From Azadirachta indica (taxonomy: Eukaryota; Streptophyta; Magnoliopsida; Sapindales; Meliaceae), in the NCBI GenBank assembly GCA_022749755.1, contig CM040441.1, positions 14,509,475-14,573,474 on the forward strand: DNA of 64,000 bases, written 5' to 3'. Each line of letters opens with the position of its first letter. The first letter of the stretch is position 1. The notes beneath the pieces were generated by a model. The model was not told the DNA's origin. It was given only the letters and a program-made list of their open reading frames with translations, and did not search any database. Positions 23,061 through 34,054 of this stretch are shown piece after piece. The position numbers and the translations under genes are program-made.

Positions 23061-26000
23061 ATGGAGGTAGCTGCTGCATTACCAGCGAACATTATTAACC
23101 TTTCCAGCAAACCAGAAAAGACACTTTCCAGTTCTCAAACATACTACAACGTTAATGGGGAGGCATTATCTTCCGTTTCTGGTAACCACAATTTTGTGTT
23201 GATGGATTCCCTGTTCAAAGCGGCAATAGAAGGCGATATCCATAAATTCAAAGAACATGCCAGTATACTTGATCGACTAGTGTCACCAAATGAGAACACC
23301 ATCCTTCATGTCCATATCACAGCCCGACCTCAAACAGCGAAGCGAAACAGCTTTTGGGAGATCTGTCTTAAATCGAAGCCAGATGAGGGAATTCATAGAA
23401 ACGGTTTTGTTAAAGATATTCTAGAACTGTGTCCTGATCTACTCTGGAAAGCAAATAGGAAAGGTGAAACTCTGCTGCACATGGCGGCCAGGCACGGGCA
23501 CGCTGATATAGTGAAGCTTCTTATTGATGAATGCAAAAAAAAACCTGATCACCAGAACATCGACCCAGAGAAAGGTGATGAAGAAGGGACAAGGCGGATG
23601 CTAGGGATGATAAATGAAGCCAAAGACACAGCCTTGCATGAGGCAGTCCGTTATAACCACGTTGATGTGGTGAAGATATTGACCAAAGAAGACCCTAACT
23701 TATCTTATGATGCCAATAATGCTGGCGAGACTCCACTCTACCTGGCTGCGGAGAGGGGATACAAGCATCTTGTGGAACATATTTTGTTCAATTGCAAATC
23801 ACCACCTGATTATGGACCCATGGGCAGAACCGCTTTGCATGCTGCTGTATTTTGCAACGACATAGGTATACCTGCCTTACTTAATTCCGTTTAACTGGTA
23901 AATATGGCATCACCTTTATGCTATTTTTTTTTTTTTCCAAGGCTAACATATCTTTAGTTAAAAGTTTGTTGGCTCATGTTTACATAATTAGATTATATTT
24001 GGTGCCCTAATATTCGTTTTTTAAAGATAATAAAAGTTTGTTTAGAACTAACATCATACCACAATGTCTACGTCTATATATCCTGTAATTATTTGAGAGG
24101 AAAGTCACCTCCATTAAAAAGGAGGATCCAGACCACACTAGTAAAGATGGTTGGTCATGCGTACACTTGAAATTTATTATGCTTATTGAATTGTTAAAAG
24201 TCAAAAATAGTATAAGATATTTTGTAAAATATTTTGGCTATTAAATCTATATAGAATTTTTTAAATTGAGAAAAAAAAAAGTATTGATGTATCTTACATA
24301 TCTAACCATAGGAATATGACTTATAAAGTCTTTTGCATTTCTCATTCTATAATTAATTTTTCTGGTGATTCTTTAGATAAAAATATTAATTGAATTTGTT
24401 GTTAAAGTATAATTGAAGATAAGAAAGTCAAACATACAAAGGTTGCAACAAATAGGACAACCAGCCAACAGCTGGCCAAATCCTTGGTGGGAAAGTACTC
24501 TACCTATTGCAAGAATCATGCAACAGTGATTACATATTTATTTTATTTATCCCCGCCCCAACTCCCACATGAGCTTTGTATTGATCGAGCCACGCCCATC
24601 AATTCTACAAGTTGCATGAACTAACTTTCTTACGGAATATTGTCTCTATTAATATTACAATTCGATGATCATCAGAATATATGTTTTTTTTTCATCTTTT
24701 ATAACAATTATTAATTCATCATTGATCTTTTTTCCTTTTAAATAGAAATGACAAAAGTGTTGCTAGACTATAAAGGGACACTGACCGGAAAACCAGATCA
24801 ACAAGAATGGCTCCCACTTCACTTGGCTGCACACTTTGGATATAATCACATCCTAAGGGAATTATTAAATACAGATAAATCTTCAGCCTACAAAGCTGAT
24901 AATGAAGGAAAGACTGCTCTTCATATTGCTGCTAGCCGCGGCAAAGTAGATGTAATGCAAGAGCTTATTCTCAGTTGTCCAGGTTGTTGTGAACTGGTTG
25001 ATAAAAGAGGCTGGAATGTGTTTCACTTCGCATTGAATTCCAAAAATAGAAATGCAGTCCAACTTCTCTTAAACAGTCCGTTGCTTGGAAACCTGATAAA
25101 CGAGAAGAATGACGAAGGAAACACTCCTCTCCTTCAACTTGCTGCTTCTGGTGATTATATGAAGTCTTTTGTATGTCACCCTAAAGTGGATAAGCTAGCA
25201 TTCAACCATCAAAATCAGAACGCTGCTAACATCATTTTAAGCAACTTTCTTATTTGGCCCAGGGAGGTAATACCATCATGTAATAATTCTCATACCTTAT
25301 GCTCCCATCCCATGCATATAGTATCCTTGATAAATCTATAATTAATTTCAGCAAATCTCTTATCGTTTGTATGTCCTTCAAAACAATGTATTATTACAGG
25401 TATCATTTCTACGGTATTTGCGTAGTGTTAAAGGTAAATGTGGTCGGAGGCAGATAGTCCCTAGAGGTGAGAAAAGAAAAGTTGACGAAGGTAATATAGT
25501 CTGCAACAAGAGCATTAATGATGGGAATGAAAAGAAACGAAGACACGAGGCGTTAGAGAATTATATGATGAAAGGAAAGGATTCCCATTTAATAGTGGCG
25601 GCACTTATAGAAACTGTTACGTTCACTGCAGGTATTACGTTACCTGGAGGTTACATTGATGAAAAGGGTCCATATTTGGGGTCTGCAGCTCTAACGAGAA
25701 ATAGAGCTTTCCAAGCGTTTGTTATATTCAATACCATAGCCATGATATTCTCCACTTGCGCAGTCTACATCCACCTTTTTGTCGCACTGATGAAGAACAA
25801 GAGAAAAGAGTTTGAAATATGGCATATAAGCATGCTATTTATCATGTTTGCCATGCTGGCGATGGTGCTAGCATTTCTCATGGGCACATACGCAGTGCTA
25901 TATCGTGCCAAAGAACTTGCCATTAGCGCTTGTGTGATTGGTGGTCTGTTCTTCTTAGTCTATGCCTATTTCAAACCTCTTGAGCATTTACGAAATATCG

Positions 26001-26113
26001 TGACAAAATTATTGGTTTCTAGGCTTGCGAGAAAATTGAAGTATGAATTCAAAGGAATTCGCTCATACAGCATCACTTTTATTGGGAAAAACAATTGCTG
26101 TAGCAATAATTAA
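23061..26113 (+). CDS. ACD6-like ankyrin-repeat membrane protein with PGG domain, unit 2
   Basis: Exons 23061-23865, 24746-25266 and 25400-26113 join in phase (phase 1, then phase 0) to 679 residues. The architecture matches unit 1: an N-terminal block (MDSLFKAAIEGD at 23202), ankyrin repeats (GETLLHMAARHGH, DTALHEAVRYNH, GETPLYLAAERGY, GRTALHAAV, WLPLHLAAHFGY, GKTALHIAASRGK, GWNVFHFAL, GNTPLLQLAA) and a PGG domain in exon 3 (SHLIVAALIETVTF, ITLPGGYIDEKG, then hydrophobic helices). It differs from unit 1 in a longer N-terminus (about 47 residues before MDSLFKAA), an inserted segment between the first repeats, a basic linker after exon 2, and a longer basic C-terminal tail. Either the ATG at 23061 or 23202 may be used. 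Likely role as for unit 1. Confidence 0.9.
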
Positions 26114-26955
26114 TTATATTCGTGTATGGGCTAGATGTTTACAAAGCCAAATATTAACATATTAATATATATATATATATATATATATACACGTACGTGC
26201 TTTAATTTACAGCAAACTGCAAATTATTTAGCTACACTTGTTCTTGACTCATAGTGTTTTGTATCGGATTACTATCTTTTCCTTTATCTAATATTTTCTG
26301 TATACGTATTTGTTAATTACTTATTAGTAATGTAATGACATATATGGTTGAAATTTAATTTATTGCTTTGTACATTGTTATGATCTAACCATAGTTATAA
26401 ATTTAACTTTCGTTTCAAGGAATGAAAAATCGTATTAGGAGACAATCCTAGTCAGTTGTCGATAATTTTTCAAGAGTATTGCTCAATCTATAGCCACAAC
26501 TTCAAAACCTTGTTTTCACCTAGCTGAGATGTATATCACTGCATGTATAATTAATTAATTAAAATTAATCCATATGTACCGAATTTACTTTACAAACTAA
26601 TATATATGGCATATATATTATGAACTGCACATGCAGGGTTAATTTTGTCTTTTTGATTCACAAGGTTTTTTCCTCTTAATTATAGGAAAGGTTAATGTGC
26701 CATTTTAATGTCTTTAGAGTTAATTTTGTCTCTTTTTAAAAATTGAGGTTATTTATGAAATTTGTCAAATAAATTTGAGGATAAAACTGAAAATAATCCT
26801 TTTAATTATCATTAAATATACAGTGTGTAGTAATATTCTCCCAGACGTATGATTTTGCAGAGTAACTAGTATAAATAGTCAAGAGAGCATTCTGACCGTT
26901 TGATATATAATTGTATGATGAGCATAATATAATCCAAATCTTTTGTCTTAATTAG
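26114..26955. other. Spacer between ankyrin unit 2 and the orphan cassette
   Basis: AT-rich, with an (AT)n run at about 26165-26189. No equivalent of the first ankyrin exon of units 1 and 2 can be found here, although the following cassette begins with a splice acceptor. Confidence 0.6.
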
Positions 26956-28427
26956 ATCGTGCGGTGAAAAAGTTACTTGAGAAAAAGAGGAGTCTAATCA
27001 AAGAAACAGACAAAAATGGATGGACTGCAGTCACTGCACTGCATTACGCCGCATATTCTGGTAACTCTCGTATATTAAAATTGTTATTAGAATGTGATCA
27101 ATCTATTGCGTTCACTGCTGACAAAGATCGAAAGATGAATGCTCTTCATTTTGCTGATGTAATTAAAGAAATTATTTCTCAGTGTCCGGAATGTCATGAA
27201 CTTGTAGATAACAGGGGTTGGAATGTTCTTCATTTTGGTATGCTTAGTTTAAGTGATAAAGAACTGGAAACTCTTTCAGAAAATCCATTAGTCGGCAGTC
27301 TTACAAATCAACAGGATGCCAAAGGAAACACTCCTTTCCATGTGCTTGCTGCTTCCCGTCGGGAATTTTTTCGTCGGGAACTTTCTCGTATCCCCAGTTC
27401 TTTTAATCCGGATCTCGGACGAACAAACAGGCAAAACCTTACAGCCAACAGACATAGAAACCTATGGCTTTCCTGAGCTCGAGGTAACTAATTTACCTAC
27501 TAAATACATACACTTATTTTATTTTATTTGTAGATGATATATCATTTAACGAATTTTAATTGGCAACTTAAAGATCAATGGATTTCTTGAAATTAAAGAA
27601 ATAGAAATAGAAAGATGAAAAACATTTATAAGTATTTAGAACAGAGGATAAGAAATCCATGCTAATCTAAGTTTTTACTAATTCTTTTATATTTTAAAAG
27701 GAAAAACAAAACCAAAAACAAAAACAAAAAAACAACCTAAAATTTTGTAAAAAGTTTAGCGAAAACTTATATTAGGATTAGAAGAGTAGACTAGCTAAAT
27801 TAGTTAGTATATATTCCTTTAACTAAGTAATAATGTAAATTGCAGCGAGAAATTCAAGCGGTGTTATCACAAAAGGATACATGGAAGAAAGAAAAGAACT
27901 TGAAGAGAAGATGTATTCTGAAATGGAGAAGGCGAGCGGGCTGGTCGCATTTGATGGTTGCTGCACGGATAGCAACAGTATCCTTCGCTTCAGCTTTCAC
28001 TATTCCCGGTGGTTACAAAAGCGAAGAAAAAGGTTCGGACCAGGCCGGCGCTGCAATCCTAAGGAGAAATGCAGCTCTTTGTGCATTTATTATGACAGAC
28101 ACGATAGCCATGCTTTTTTCGCTTTCTGCTGTCTTTGTTCACTTCGTTCTGTCATTCCTTACGTCACATTCGAAACCCAGGAATAAGTTTCAGATTACTG
28201 TGATTTTGCTTCTGGTCTCCACTCTTTTCACCATGATTGCCATGGGAGCTATGGTAGTTGCGTTCGCTACGGGGACATATGCAATGTTAAAACCTTCTTT
28301 AGGACTTGCCATTGTCACTTGTTTCATCGGTTTGAGCTTCTTCTTCGTAGTGTTCTTCGTCACAGAAAAAGCATTGCACTCCTCAACAAAAGCTATTTTC
28401 CTTGCAGACCTCAGCTTACATATATAG
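26956..28427 (+). pseudogene. ACD6-like ankyrin/PGG unit 3, lacking exon 1 and frame-broken
   Basis: Two exons equal to exons 2 and 3 of the neighbouring units are present: 26956-27483 and 27846-28427. The acceptor at 26951-26955 has phase 1, as in units 1 and 2. No first exon lies upstream. Exon 2 shows ankyrin repeats (TALHYAAYSGN, ALHFADVIKEI, GWNVLHFGML, GNTPFHVLAA), a small in-frame duplication (GWTAVTALHY), and about six residues missing after ALHFA. The frame then breaks by one base near 27447-27448: RTNRQNLTA ends its frame at 27476, while DIETYGFPELE lies in the next frame and leads to the normal donor at 27484. Exon 3 encodes an intact PGG domain (FTIPGGYKSEEKG) with four hydrophobic helices. 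It is probably a decaying copy, or a cassette spliced to unit 2 exon 1. Confidence 0.72.
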
Positions 28428-28680
28428 ATAATTAAATGCCCGCAAGATGCTGTGTTCTGTATGTGTTCAGGTTTATTCGAGATTTTCTTTTTCCTTTTTA
28501 TTTATTAAAGCTAGAGACCTTTGAAGGAAGGAAAAGGGAATAGCAAAGAACAAAGTTATATAGAATGGATTCAAACTGAGATTGGCACCAATACTTTTAC
28601 AGCAAATATACTTTAATACATAACCTTCGTAAAAATATACGTAGTAAATGATAATTTTACAATAAATTTTTTTTTACAAT

Positions 28681-28910
28681 AAATCAGATTTATTTTTTTT
28701 AACAATTATTTAAAAATATTATAAATTATTATCATTTTATTATTATCAATTTTAAATTTGAATAAATTTATAATCTTTTTAAATAATTGTTAAAGAAATA
28801 AATCAAATTTATTATAAAATTAAAATTATTATAAAAATCATTCATAAAAATTTTAAAAATTTATAATATTTCTCAATAATTGCTAAAAAAAAATCTAAAT
28901 TTATTACAAA
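28681..28910. repeat. Three copies of a ~50-bp AT-rich inverted repeat
   Basis: A copy at about 28681-28732 is repeated in inverted orientation at about 28761-28815 and again at about 28857-28910, sharing a core like AACAATTATTTAAAAA. Likely a transposon remnant. Confidence 0.45.
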
Positions 28911-29140
28911 AGTTAAAATATTCTAAAATCATTATTAATTTTAAATTGAATTTTAAAAATTTCTAATTTAATGATAATGATAATTTAAAATTCTAATTAT
29001 TTTAAAATTTTAATAGTTATAAAACTAATTATAAATTATAAATTTTTTACATTAGAAAAAAATTATTATTAATAAAATTTATTATATATATATTTTTAGG
29101 ATTATTTATTAAAAATTGGATAATTTATTTCTAAAATATA

Positions 29141-29200
29141 CTTGGTGCAGTAGTAAATGTATTGGTGGATTGCCTCAAACTCCTAGGTTTGAATCCTTAC
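29141..29200 (+). mobile_element. tRNA-like SINE head (fragment)
   Basis: An A-box-like TTGGTGCAGTAG near 29142 and a near-consensus B-box GGTTTGAATCC at 29186-29196 have tRNA-like spacing. No A-tail or target duplication was identified, so this may be an old fragment. Confidence 0.4.
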
Positions 29201-30239
29201 AAATTAAATTAATTTTACAATTGTCAAGAAACCAATTTAAATCAGTTAAAATCATTGATTTGACTTAGGGAAATCAATGCAATTTTCAAAAAATCAGTTC
29301 AAAACATTAAAAAATCATTGCTATCACTAGTTAAATCACTGTTTTGGTTTAAATTAATAAACCAAAGTGATGCTGAGATATTAGGCCTAGAAGGCGATGC
29401 CATTCTCTCTACATGTAACATGCAGGCTTATATTAAAATTAAATTAAAAAGCTTGGCATTTAAACCTTTAAACTGTCCACTCACCCACCCAGGGCTAGCT
29501 AACTATAATAATATCGTCATCAATTAATCTAACATCGAATCACTTTCAACCTTATATATGTAAAAGCAAACTTGTGTTCCAGAGCAGCAAAACATGTACT
29601 TTGGCACTTTTTAAGGAACCAAACTTGGTATTCTGATGTGATGGGCACTAAGCTTCAAACAAGGCAAGTAACAAACCAAAACTTCATGAATAACAACAGT
29701 AGCCTATCTAAGATTAAAGTATACAAAGTCATATCAGAAGATTGCCGCCCGCAAAATTAGAGGTATCCATTGGGGGTCTTTGGCATTTCGAGTGACCAGT
29801 TGTTGAAAGCAGCTGATTCAAAATTTTGTTATTAATTTTCTGATTTGTCAAAGCCATGTGGACCCCAGCTGGATTAATAAACCTGAGGAACCATTTGCTC
29901 TCTCGCTAGCTAGCTATCACACCAGTTATAATGCAGATAACATAAAAACTGTCATTAGCTAAGAGAATCAGAATACAAGTCCCCGAAAGAAGACATAATT
30001 CCAGCCTCTAACACTTGCACTATATTTCAGCATTTGCTAAAGAAAGACCACCAGAAGTTTGCTAACACTATACTTAGAAAACAAAAGCTAACATTTTCAA
30101 TAACTTTAAAACGTCAACACAATAACTTACCTGAAAGTAGCATTTCACATTCTTAACATTTTAACAAATTCCATCTACAGCCATGTCAATTATATATATG
30201 CAGACCTAATCACAAACCAAAGGCTACTGCAAAGGAGCA

Positions 30240-30749
30240 TCACAACGAAACCCGTCCCAGAAAGTCACCCTCTAAGTTGACCAATGCCTGGAATTCCCTT
30301 TCTGCCTCCAGCCACTTTGCTCCAATCACAGCGAAACAAACCACAACATCTTTCTCAGGAAGACTGGATTCACTGCCTGCACATATCGGTAATCCGGCAT
30401 TTTTGTACAAGAGAGATATATATTTTCGATTGGCCCGCATCTCAAGAAAACCCCATGCTTCAGCAACTTTTGTACAGTCCCTTCCAAGATCTCTTCCCTG
30501 AAAATTTTTAAGGTGATGCCGCTGAAAACAACGGGAAACAGCACCTCCCCTGTGTCCTGCTGAACTTTTCCCTCCCCTATGCTCTCTGAAGTTGTGACCG
30601 CAAGAAAGTATCCAAGATCTTTTGTTGCCTTCTGCAAGCAAAGTCATCCAAAAAGCAGAGAACAATAAATCTTTGGAGAATCAATCCCTTGCATCAAGAT
30701 TTTCAGCAGGAATTACAACATTCCAGCACAACTTCACTTTGAGAAACAT
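30240..30749 (-). pseudogene. RNA polymerase IV/V subunit 7 (Rpb7-like), frame-broken copy
   Basis: Read from the ATG at 30749, this region resembles NRPD7/NRPE7, the Rpb7-family stalk subunit of plant Pol IV/Pol V in RNA-directed DNA methylation. Its parts lie in different frames: MFLKVKLCWNVVIPAENLDA at the start, LILQRFIVLCFLDDFAC after a break near 30684, KATKDLGYFLAV through HGVFLRCGPIENIYLS and KMPDYRY after a break near 30631, and DVVVCFAVIGAKWLEAEREF after a third break near 30350, where about eight residues are also missing. The first frame meets a stop almost at once. The first two breaks could each be one base missing from a G-run and an A-run; the third is a true deletion. A splice acceptor lies just before the ATG (exon edge 30759), as in the intact copy at 33485-34054. 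Confidence 0.8.
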
Positions 30750-32900
30750 TTTGTTCCACCTGTCATAAACCAAATGTGCTTGATACAATCAATTTAGGGC
30801 ACGTTTATCATGTTTGGTAGAATTCAAATTTTAGATTTTGGATTTTTTTTCACACAGACCTATCTCCAAATAGAGATAATAACATTTCCATCCTTGAAGT
30901 TTAACAAAATAATAATAGTGACTTATAATTGCTCCTGTTTTGCACTGTAGTCACTAACCTTTGTTTTTGTTTCCGCAATATTTTCAAGGACCAAAACATT
31001 AAAGTCAAGAAAAAAAATCTGCTAATTTGTTATTATTCAAAGATTAGAGATGAAAATATTATTAACAATTAATAGCTAATTAGCATTTTTCAAACATCCA
31101 CTGACTTTCATTTGACAGCTGATGCTTCCATCTCATAACAGTTATGACTTTAAAACCACTGCATCTCCAATACCAAACATACTCTTAATCTAGTTCTGAT
31201 TCCCTGCAGAATTTGTTGTTTCCATGTTAATAAGATCATCTATATGCTTCCAAAAGGATTTGGTAGATAAGCAAACATTATATTTTAAATCCAAACAAAA
31301 AAATTGAAAATGAGATATTTGTTTTGCTTTCAAGCAACAAATCACAGAGCATTAGGATGTTGGTAGTGGTTGGTGGCATGAACCAATAGTACAATAGAAG
31401 TAATGGAACTCAAATGTGCAGTCATAATGCAGTCTGGAGCTGTAACAGAGTGACAATTTCTCAAGGTATAATACAGTTGTGGTTAAAGGTTGTGAATGCA
31501 GTGCTCAGCAGACGGATGAGATGACAAATTTCAGTAATTATATTACCCAGCACATGTCCAAATTGCTATCAAAGAGCTTGTAAAGCTATTATGAATACAA
31601 ATTCATCAATACGAATAAAGACATCAAATACAGATCATACTAATCTTTTAAATAAGAACATTACAAGAAAAATGTTCAACAGCATCCCCAAGAAAATAAT
31701 CCTCTAGAGGTGGGCATCACCTCAATCTTCCTGAGGTTCTCAAAATATGTCCAGCTGTGAGCTTAACAAAGTTCCTGGTTGGAATAAAAGAATCTATCCA
31801 TCATACCACCATACCCAAACTTTTAAGCCAAATCTATTAAAAACAACAAATTTCAATCATAACTCACAGTTCTTTATAACATAGCTTAAGGAATTTCAAT
31901 CATAAATCACAGTCAACAATTTTAAGTCAAATCTATCCAAAATAGCTAATTTCAATCATAACTCACAGTTCTTTATAACAAAGCTCTGTTTTCAAAAGTG
32001 TAAAATACCATAGAGAACCAAGAATATGAAATCTTGTAGCTGGTAAATGACCATTGCATAGCACTGCTATGCAACGATAGCTCCTCAAGGTCTAATGAAG
32101 GATCCTGGTCATACATACCAATTTTCTGCAAGAAAGCCCAATTTGGATAACTGAAAAGGAATCACACTACACGCTATTCCCTCAAAGAATTTAGTTTTTT
32201 TTGTTTGTTTTATTTTTTCGTTTTGTTCTCTTTTCAGCTTAAATTTGATGTCTCTTCATTTTGAATAGAAAAAGCAAGCTCAATATCTTACCAAACAGAG
32301 CCAAGAAAAACCCTCAAAACTGAAAATAATCTTCAAACTGCCCCAGAAGACCTGTACCAAAGACAATGCGTCGAAGGCTTATAACAATCTAAAACCCTAG
32401 AATTAGCCTAAAATATAAACGCATTATCAACAAATGAAATGCCTTTCTAATGCTAAATGCACAAAACAAACAGTCAATAACCTCATTTTCAGGCAACAGT
32501 CTAAGTACACAAGAACAAAGAAAAAAAAAAATCGGATAACAATGGAAAATTAAATTTAAAAAGAAAAAAAGAAATTTAGGATCGAAAGGTAAAACCTTAG
32601 TAGGTGAGAGTAGAGGAGTAGAGACACGCCCTTTCAGATTCACCGGGTCTGTGAGAGTGACTCGTCCTTCAGCTCGTGTTTGGAGGGAGTGAACGCTCAG
32701 AGCTCACTAACTGAAATTAAAAGCGCTACTTGGGAAGCAGAGTCTGCTCTCATTCCCGCTCAAAATGGCCAAACTTTGGCCATAGTTGCGGACTCGTGGT
32801 TCACATCAACAAATAAAATTTCTCTGTTTTTTCTTCAATTCTTGTACTGGGACAAGTTTCTAACTTTACAATGTCAAAATTGTATAATAGTCCAAAATTA
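30750..32900 (-). other. Probable 5' leader introns and promoter of the broken subunit-7 copy
   Basis: On the minus strand a leader exon seems to end near 32595 (…ctactaag before gttttacc). A second non-coding exon fits 32292-32351, between a tttggtacag acceptor and a gtaagata donor. The acceptor by 30760 then leads to the coding exon. This suggests a gene with a spliced leader rather than a retrocopy. Exon edges are read by eye. Confidence 0.4.
31821..31985. repeat. Direct repeat, ~65-bp units 99 bp apart
   Basis: A unit at 31821-31886 (ttttaagccaaatctat… to tagctt) recurs at 31920-31985 with few differences. A partial third copy (aatttcaatcataaatcac) lies between them. Confidence 0.75.
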
Positions 32901-33484
32901 TTGATTTTTTTCATTTATATCATGAAAATTTATTGTCTACAAAAAATTTAATGGTCATAGAAAAAATTTATGATGCATTGTTTACATAATTCTTTTTTAA
33001 TGCGATGGCATTAAGATCCAATAGAAAATCTTTGAAAAGGAAAGAAAAAGAAAAAGATAGTGGCTACATTAAGGATATATTTGTGCCTAGCTATTTCTAC
33101 TTAATTTTAAATACATAATCATAAATGTTTTTAAATTATTGTTTTCCCTAAAATTTAGTAACCTCTTACTCATTTTTCAGATTAGAGAATCATAATTAAA
33201 AAAAAAAAAAAGAAGTAATTGTATGTTTGATTTTTATATGTGAAATAACGAAGAAAAGCGCTTTCTTCAGATTAGAGAAGTGCAACATTGAGACGGCAAT
33301 AGCAATAGCAATAGCAATAGCAATAGCAGTAGCATATAAGAAACGAGCCTTTCAAGATGACAGAGAAGTAGGAAGTTTGTATATTTTAAAGATATAAGAT
33401 GATGTATAAGATCAATGCAGGTAAATCCATGCTCACACCAAACAGCTTCTGTGTGTATTCCACTATGATATAATGTACAAGCAT
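32901..33484. other. Spacer between the two subunit-7 copies
   Basis: AT-rich, with a hexanucleotide microsatellite at 33297-33335. No gene seen. Confidence 0.5.
33297..33335. repeat. (AATAGC)n microsatellite
   Basis: Five perfect AATAGC units followed by one variant. Confidence 0.85.
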
Positions 33485-34054
33485 TTACAGGTCAATTTCA
33501 TCAGTCCCAGGCAATGAAATTGGTCCAAGGGATTCACCTCCTACTCTGCCAAATATCAGAAATTCCTTCTCTAGATTTCTTCCTTTCTCAATCCATCCCA
33601 CTCCAATTACCAAGAAGCGTACGACCACACCATTCTCTATCTTTCCAAGCTCTTCGTTTGAAAAGAATGGTTTTTCCCCCGAAACATAGTGGTAATTTGG
33701 CATCAAACGAGGTGAGATTAGAGCATATTTCACAGGTCCACATCGCAATATGACCCCAAACCAAAATGTAGCATAAACAACTCCCTGCAAGATTTCTCCC
33801 CTGACAGGCAAAAAGGTGCGACATTTGAATAGTATGCGGAAGGCCACATCCCCTGACTCCTTCACAGTCTGTCCTTTCTGAATGCTCTTCAAGCTGCTTA
33901 CTGCAAGAAAGTAACCAAGATCCCTACTGGCCTTCTCACTCAACAAGTTCTCCAAGAGGCGGGTTACAATATATCTCTGAAGAAACAGCCCATTTTTGTC
34001 CATAAGTTTAGATGGCACTGCCACATCCCTAAGCATTTCCACTTCAAAAAACAT
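33485..34054 (-). CDS. DNA-directed RNA polymerase IV/V subunit 7-like (Rpb7 family), divergent
   Basis: A single open coding exon of 189 residues. Rpb7-type subunits form the stalk of nuclear RNA polymerases; the plant NRPD7/NRPE7 forms belong to Pol IV and Pol V in small-RNA-directed DNA methylation. Family marks are the start MFFEVEM, the N-terminal RNP fold with RDLGYFLAV, the linker block RGEILQGVVY, FGVILRCGPVKYALISPRLM, and the C-terminal OB-fold strands VVVRFLVIGVGW and GESLGPIS. Length fits (about 170-190). The protein is less like the canonical subunit than the broken copy 3 kb downstream: SLKSIQKGQ replaces the usual IGEGK, and the C-terminus carries an extension, PGTDEIDL. Upstream on the same strand is a spliced non-coding leader (acceptor by 34062). 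Confidence 0.82.
   Translation of the reverse strand: MFFEVEMLRDVAVPSKLMDKNGLFLQRYIVTRLLENLLSEKASRDLGYFLAVSSLKSIQKGQTVKESGDVAFRILFKCRTFLPVRGEILQGVVYATFWFGVILRCGPVKYALISPRLMPNYHYVSGEKPFFSNEELGKIENGVVVRFLVIGVGWIEKGRNLEKEFLIFGRVGGESLGPISLPGTDEIDL

Larger units (their letters stand above)
28428..30239. other. Spacer after the ankyrin cluster
   Basis: Very AT-rich. Contains inverted AT-rich repeats at 28681-28910 and a tRNA-like SINE head near 29140 (separate entries). Short frames at 29318-29527 and 29572-29760 have no recognisable product. Confidence 0.55.
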
